From: Arenicellales bacterium
GTDB lineage: Bacteria > Pseudomonadota > Gammaproteobacteria > Arenicellales > UBA868
Length of the DNA stretch: 10,284 nt
Assembly: GCA_028825345.1 (NCBI GenBank)
Contig: JAPKAJ010000069.1
Coordinates: 1-10,284, forward strand
Reading direction: 5' to 3'
The first letter of the stretch is position 1. Each line of letters opens with the position of its first letter. Below are positions 6,927 through 10,284 of this stretch, piece after piece. Both the position numbers and the translations under genes were made by a program. The notes beneath the pieces were generated by a model. The model made no database searches. It worked only from the letters and a program-made list of their open reading frames with translations, and was not told the origin of the DNA.

Positions 6927-7741
6927 GCACTCTTGACTTTGACGTGGATTGGGGCAAAAGGTTCATTCTGGGTAACTACCAGCACGTTATCACGGACCAA
7001 CTCGAGTACGGCAATAAAACTGACAACCAGCCCCTTGCGGCCTTCGTCTGGACTGAAAAAATCTTGCAGGGATACATACTCCCCGCTTCGGACCCGCTCC
7101 AGGATCTGAGTCATCCGTTCACGAACCGAGAATGTTTCGGGAACCATCTGCAGATGTTCGCGGCGCGCGGCTGATAACATCGCAGATCGCATCGCTGTCA
7201 CCAGATCTTCAAGGTCGACCGGAGTCTCCTCTTTAGGTGGATTGGGGTCCTCGACTCGAGCGTAGACCAGGTACAGATCGCGCTCCACCCGCGGCCGATC
7301 GTCGAGGTTCTCGGCAGCATTTCGGAAGCGCTCGTACTCCTGCAGGCGCTTAATAAGAGCCGCCCGAGGATCCTCCTCTTCTTCCTCACCTGGTCCCGGG
7401 CGCGGCAACAGCATGCGCGACTTGATCTCGGCGAGCATCGTTGCCATCACCAGGTAATCGGCCGCAAGATCCAACTGCATCTGCTGCATCAGCTCAATAT
7501 AGTTCATGTACTGGCGGGTAATATCCGCCACGGGCAGATCAAGAATATCGATATTCTGCCTACGAATAAGGTGCAGTAACAGATCGAGCGGGCCCTCAAA
7601 GCCCTCTAAAACGACTTCTAAAGCCTCGGGCGGAATATACAGGCCCTCGGGCCACTGGTCGAAGGCCTTACCCCCGACAACAGCACGTGCACCAGTTCCC
7701 AGATTCGCCTCAGAGGTTCCGCTAGCAGGCGCTTCACTCAT
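6923..7741 (-). CDS. scpA: Segregation and condensation protein A (ScpA)
   Basis: The 272-residue protein is the kleisin that bridges the SMC heads and binds the ScpB dimer. The family signature FEGPLDLLLHLIRRQNIDILDLP lies at 48-70, then ITRQYMNYI (74-82) and LDLAADYLVMATMLAEIKSRMLLP (90-113). An acidic linker GEEEEEDP (118-125) and a helical middle follow (LIKRLQEYERFRNAAENLDDRP, 129-150). The C-terminal winged helix (about 200-270) includes FSVRERMTQILERV and SLQDFFSPDEGRKGLVVSFIAVLELVR and would contact the SMC head. Residues 1-40 are Ala/Gly-rich and probably disordered. The ATG shares one base with the trpS stop (TAATG), and the stop overlaps the scpB start by four bases, so expression is coupled to both neighbours. 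No smc or mukB gene is in the window. Confidence 0.92.
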   Translation of the reverse strand: MSEAPASGTSEANLGTGARAVVGGKAFDQWPEGLYIPPEALEVVLEGFEGPLDLLLHLIRRQNIDILDLPVADITRQYMNYIELMQQMQLDLAADYLVMATMLAEIKSRMLLPRPGPGEEEEEDPRAALIKRLQEYERFRNAAENLDDRPRVERDLYLVYARVEDPNPPKEETPVDLEDLVTAMRSAMLSAARREHLQMVPETFSVRERMTQILERVRSGEYVSLQDFFSPDEGRKGLVVSFIAVLELVRDNVLVVTQNEPFAPIHVKVKSA

Positions 7742-8952
7742 TAGTAAAGGGTTCCCACTACCGTGCGCACTTCATGGATGGTCTCTTGTGCAACATCTCT
7801 TGCACGCTCGCAGCCAGACTCGATAATCTCACGCACCTGCTTGGGGTTTTGCTCAAAAGGGCGAGCCCTGTCACGAAGAACAGACTGCTCCTTAAGGATC
7901 GCCTCCAACAATGGCTTCTTACAGTCGACGCAACCTATGCCGGCGCTACGACAACCGCTTGCCAACTCAAGACGTCGCGCTTCGTCAGTATAGATACGAT
8001 GTAAATCCCATACCGGACACTTGTCTGGGTCGCCGGGGTCATGACGGCGCTGCCGCGCCGGATCCGTGGGCATTGTCATCAGCCGGGTTTTTACCCGCTC
8101 AGGCTCGTCGCGCATCTGAATCGTATTGTTATACGACTTTGACATCTTTTGGCCGTCCAGCCCCGGCATCTTTGCCGCTGGCGTCAGCAGCGCCTCTGGC
8201 TCGGGCAGGATTTCTCGGCCGCCGCCGTCGAGGTATCCCACTAAACGCTCGCGGTCCTGCGGCCCTATATTGCCGGACCCCTCTAACACTTGGAGCGCCT
8301 GCTCCCGGGCCAAACTAACACCTTCCTGAAGCCACTGACGTCGCAAGCTTACGAATTGCTTGGCCGATTTCTTTCCTAGTTTGGCTAGCGCCTCAAGAGC
8401 CTTTTCTTCGAAAGCACCGTCACGCCCAAATATATGATTAAACCGCCGGGCAATCTCGCGGGTGAGTTCGACGTGTGGCACTTGATCTTCACCCACCGGC
8501 ACCCCGGTGGCGCGGTACATCAGAATATCAGCGCTTTGCAGCAAGGGGTAGCCCAAAAAGCCGTAAGTCGCCAAATCGCGATCATTCAGCTTCTGCTGTT
8601 GATCCTTAAAGCTCGGGACCCGCATGAGCCAGCCGAGGGGCGTCACCATAGACAGCAGCAGATGTAACTCGGCATGTTGAGGTATGCGGGACTGAATGAA
8701 CAATGTCGCCTTATCCGGATCTACCCCGGCTGCCAGCCAGTCGACAAGCATTTCCCAAACGTTGGCACCCATTACCCCCGGTTCTTCGTAGTGGGTCGTC
8801 AGAGCATGCCAATCCGCTACGAAAAAAAAGCACTCGGATTGCTCTTGCAGTGCGGTCCAATTCTTGAGGACCCCATGGTAATGCCCCAGATGCAGCCGGC
8901 CGGTGGGTCGCATCCCGGACAAGATTCGCCCGGATTCAGTTTTAGATGGCAT
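7741..8952 (-). CDS. trpS: Tryptophanyl-tRNA synthetase
   Basis: A 403-residue class I synthetase that charges tRNA-Trp. The Rossmann-fold signatures are PTGRLHLGHYHG (HIGH motif HLGH at 21-24), VADWHAL, PLLQSADILMYRATGVPVGEDQVPH (GEDQ at 154-157) and MSKSYNNTI (KMSKS at 269-273). Compared with the roughly 330-residue E. coli type, there is an insertion of about 70 residues (178-255) between GEDQ and KMSKS, as in the longer Pseudomonas-type enzymes. The anticodon domain holds cysteines 312, 334, 341 and 344 (KCPVWDLH; GCRSAGIGCVDCK), close to the iron-sulfur motif of Thermotoga TrpRS. ATG 8952 gives the expected N-terminus (GRILSGMRPTG), but no strong Shine-Dalgarno is visible. It is the first gene of the trpS-scpA-scpB-rluB unit, and a promoter should lie in the 229 bases upstream. 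Confidence 0.95.
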   Translation of the reverse strand: MPSKTESGRILSGMRPTGRLHLGHYHGVLKNWTALQEQSECFFFVADWHALTTHYEEPGVMGANVWEMLVDWLAAGVDPDKATLFIQSRIPQHAELHLLLSMVTPLGWLMRVPSFKDQQQKLNDRDLATYGFLGYPLLQSADILMYRATGVPVGEDQVPHVELTREIARRFNHIFGRDGAFEEKALEALAKLGKKSAKQFVSLRRQWLQEGVSLAREQALQVLEGSGNIGPQDRERLVGYLDGGGREILPEPEALLTPAAKMPGLDGQKMSKSYNNTIQMRDEPERVKTRLMTMPTDPARQRRHDPGDPDKCPVWDLHRIYTDEARRLELASGCRSAGIGCVDCKKPLLEAILKEQSVLRDRARPFEQNPKQVREIIESGCERARDVAQETIHEVRTVVGTLY

Positions 8953-9181
8953 CGCAGGGCTCTACAAGTTTTCTATTCGTAAAAAGAAGTAACCAGAAAA
9001 TAGATCCGGCTAAGGCGCAGAGTGCACCTGTGTAATTGTACCTGATCACTCGAGCGCAAGCCCTAAAACCCGACGCAAGATGACTGTTTGAGTCTGATAT
9101 TTCGAGTCAAAACTGAGTCTTCGTTAACCCTTGATTCCAAGCAGCGGTCTATACCGGTCCAGGCATAAGGTGGGGGTCCGA
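8953..9181. other. Intergenic region between folK and trpS
   Basis: No gene is seen here. On the - strand, TACAAT (9035-9040) matches five of six -10 bases but has no good -35 at 15-18 bases. GAGTC occurs three times on the + strand (9090, 9104, 9115), and the first pairs with GACT (9082-9085) as a short inverted repeat. I see no hairpin followed by a T-run that would end the pcnB-folK transcript, so read-through into trpS is possible. Confidence 0.4.
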
Positions 9182-9715
9182 TTAGGATATTCGACCCTGC
9201 GAGACGAATCGTAAGGATCCGATCTTGTCCAGTCGTTGATCGGAGCAGGCCTTAAGGCAGTCGCACAGCCTGCGCCCACCCTCCAAACCCATGTCGCCCT
9301 CAAGTTCTGCCAGTGGCTCAAGCACGAATCGGCGTTCAAGCATTCGTGGATGCGGAAGCGTCAGGGTATCGCTCTGCAGCACCGTCTCGTTATACAAAAG
9401 CAAATCCAGATCAATCAGCCTGGGGCCGAATCGCTCACCGACTCGAACCCGGCCCTGTTCAGTTTCGATCCGCAACAACTGCTCAAGCAGTTCGCCAGGC
9501 CCAAGCGACGTATCAATTCGGGCGACTGCGTTAAGAAAGTCCGGTTGTGCGCTCAGCCCGACCGGAGCGCTTTGGTAAACCGAGGAGACCGCAATGAGCT
9601 CTACGCCAAAAATGCGGTCCAATGCGTCGAGCGCGTCTTGAAGCGCCGCCGCCGGATCACCAAGGTTGCCGCCCAGGCCGACCCACGCAGAAACCAAAGA
9701 GCCGGATTCAATCAC
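9182..9715 (-). CDS. folK: 2-amino-4-hydroxy-6-hydroxymethyldihydropteridine pyrophosphokinase (HPPK)
   Basis: The 177-residue enzyme moves pyrophosphate from ATP to 6-hydroxymethyl-7,8-dihydropterin, the step before dihydropteroate synthase in folate synthesis. Visible: VGLGGNLGDP (12-21), SSVYQSAPVG (44-53), QPDFLNAVARIDT (57-69), RIETEQGRVRVGERFGPRLIDLDLLLY (82-108), with D102 and D104 as the Mg-binding pair, and LPHPRMLERRFVLEPLAEL (120-138). GTG 9715 is the start: it overlaps the pcnB stop as GTGA and leaves only ten residues before the first conserved strand, as usual. The C-terminus is about 15 residues longer than E. coli FolK. In many gammaproteobacteria panB follows folK; here it does not. 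Confidence 0.93.
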   Translation of the reverse strand: MIESGSLVSAWVGLGGNLGDPAAALQDALDALDRIFGVELIAVSSVYQSAPVGLSAQPDFLNAVARIDTSLGPGELLEQLLRIETEQGRVRVGERFGPRLIDLDLLLYNETVLQSDTLTLPHPRMLERRFVLEPLAELEGDMGLEGGRRLCDCLKACSDQRLDKIGSLRFVSQGRIS

Positions 9716-10284
9716 GTGGCTGGCTTGCTTTTCTCGTTAGATCGCTTTCGCGGGCGACGTCTTTTGTTCCGCGCAGGCCCTGGGTTAAGCGCTTTTATCA
9801 TCTCCTGTTGTTCGGGTACGCTATGTTCCTGAATTTGAGTCCACCACTCTGCCAAGCTCTCCGGCACCTCGCCAGCACCGCCGCGCAACACCAAAAAATC
9901 ATAGGCTGCGCGAAACCGTTTGCTCTCCAACAATCGATGGATAGTGCGGGGCCGCCGACTCTCAAGACGCGCTTGCAGTTCCCAGATTTCATATACGATA
10001 GTGCTGACGCGCCGGGGGATAGAAATGCGCTGGCTTTCCCTACCGATTACCGCCGCCGCGGCTTGCTGCAGGGCCGGGTAAGGCGCGACCCCATGATCCA
10101 TTCGGCGATCGCGCTCCAGGCACACGGCTCGCCACAACAATCCGGCAAATAAAAAGGCCGCAATAACCGGTTTTCCTTGTTGTACGCGCTGATCGGTATT
10201 CTTAAGAGCCCGACAAACCAACCCAGTGCCCGGCGCAAGGTCAGTATCGGTAAAAGTGCGTTCTGCTTCAGGAAACAGCTCGGC
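9712..10284 (-). CDS. pcnB: Poly(A) polymerase I, C-terminal part (runs off the window)
   Basis: The frame is open from the window edge to TGA at 9712-9714, giving 190 C-terminal residues; the nucleotidyltransferase domain lies beyond the window. Recognisable PcnB features are ELFPEAE at the edge, ALKNTDQRVQQGKPVIAAFLFAGLLW, RRVSTIVYEIWELQARLESRRPRTIHRLLESKRFRAAYDFLVLR, and a basic C-terminus (NKRRRPRKRSNEKSK) that would bind RNA. PcnB adds A-tails to RNAs and so hastens their decay. CCA-adding enzymes share the head domain but not this tail, and the folK neighbour is the standard partner of pcnB. The GTGA overlap couples folK to it. Confidence 0.9.
   Translation of the reverse strand, partial: AELFPEAERTFTDTDLAPGTGLVCRALKNTDQRVQQGKPVIAAFLFAGLLWRAVCLERDRRMDHGVAPYPALQQAAAAVIGRESQRISIPRRVSTIVYEIWELQARLESRRPRTIHRLLESKRFRAAYDFLVLRGGAGEVPESLAEWWTQIQEHSVPEQQEMIKALNPGPARNKRRRPRKRSNEKSKPAT

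Noticed and set aside
9236..9832. A 198-codon open frame on the + strand
   Set aside because: It is antisense to folK and pcnB, and its sequence is low in recognisable features. Those two genes explain the region.
1..10284. Mobile element, CRISPR array, toxin-antitoxin pair or defence system
   Set aside because: No transposase, integrase, regularly spaced repeat, small paired genes or nuclease/helicase genes were seen; the genes are housekeeping or ordinary metabolism.

Overview
The window looks like chromosomal DNA of a gammaproteobacterium, probably an uncultured or marine one. This rests on the gene order trpS-scpA-scpB-rluB, the pcnB-folK pair, an AstC/ArgD-type aminotransferase and a Pseudomonas-like long TrpRS. 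All of these are recognised from protein motifs by eye. No database search was possible, so the genus is open. There are no rRNA or tRNA genes, CRISPR arrays, transposases or phage genes.

Left part (1-1992, + strand): the 3' part of a polysaccharide-deacetylase-family gene, broken by two frame changes, is followed by an intact 427-residue amidohydrolase of the cytosine deaminase (CodA) family. The pair may once have been a small catabolic unit for an N-containing ring or amide compound; the substrate cannot be read from the sequence. The amidohydrolase meets argD/astC tail to tail.

Middle (2014-5273): an acetylornithine/succinylornithine aminotransferase (- strand) diverges from metC (cystathionine beta-lyase, + strand) across a 296-base region. 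That region carries an 8-bp inverted repeat, a repeated 10-mer, a candidate extended -10 element and a perfect AGGAGG with no obvious gene behind it. metC is followed closely by a HugZ-like/PNPOx-fold protein. The + strand pair ends in a 4-base tail-to-tail overlap with rluB.

Right part (5270-10284, all - strand): trpS, scpA, scpB and rluB overlap by 1, 4 and 8 bases, a translationally coupled operon joining tRNA charging, the condensin accessory proteins ScpA/ScpB and 23S rRNA pseudouridylation. Upstream of it, after a 229-base gap, lie folK and the 3' part of pcnB, themselves overlapping by 4 bases (GTGA). TrpRS carries a C-x21-C-x6-C-x2-C pattern that nearly matches the iron-sulfur motif known from Thermotoga TrpRS.

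I found no convincing new multi-gene system. The points worth a second look are the decayed deacetylase, the active-site Asp-to-Cys position in the amidohydrolase, the metC upstream region, the TrpRS cysteine motif and a hexamer tandem repeat in scpB.
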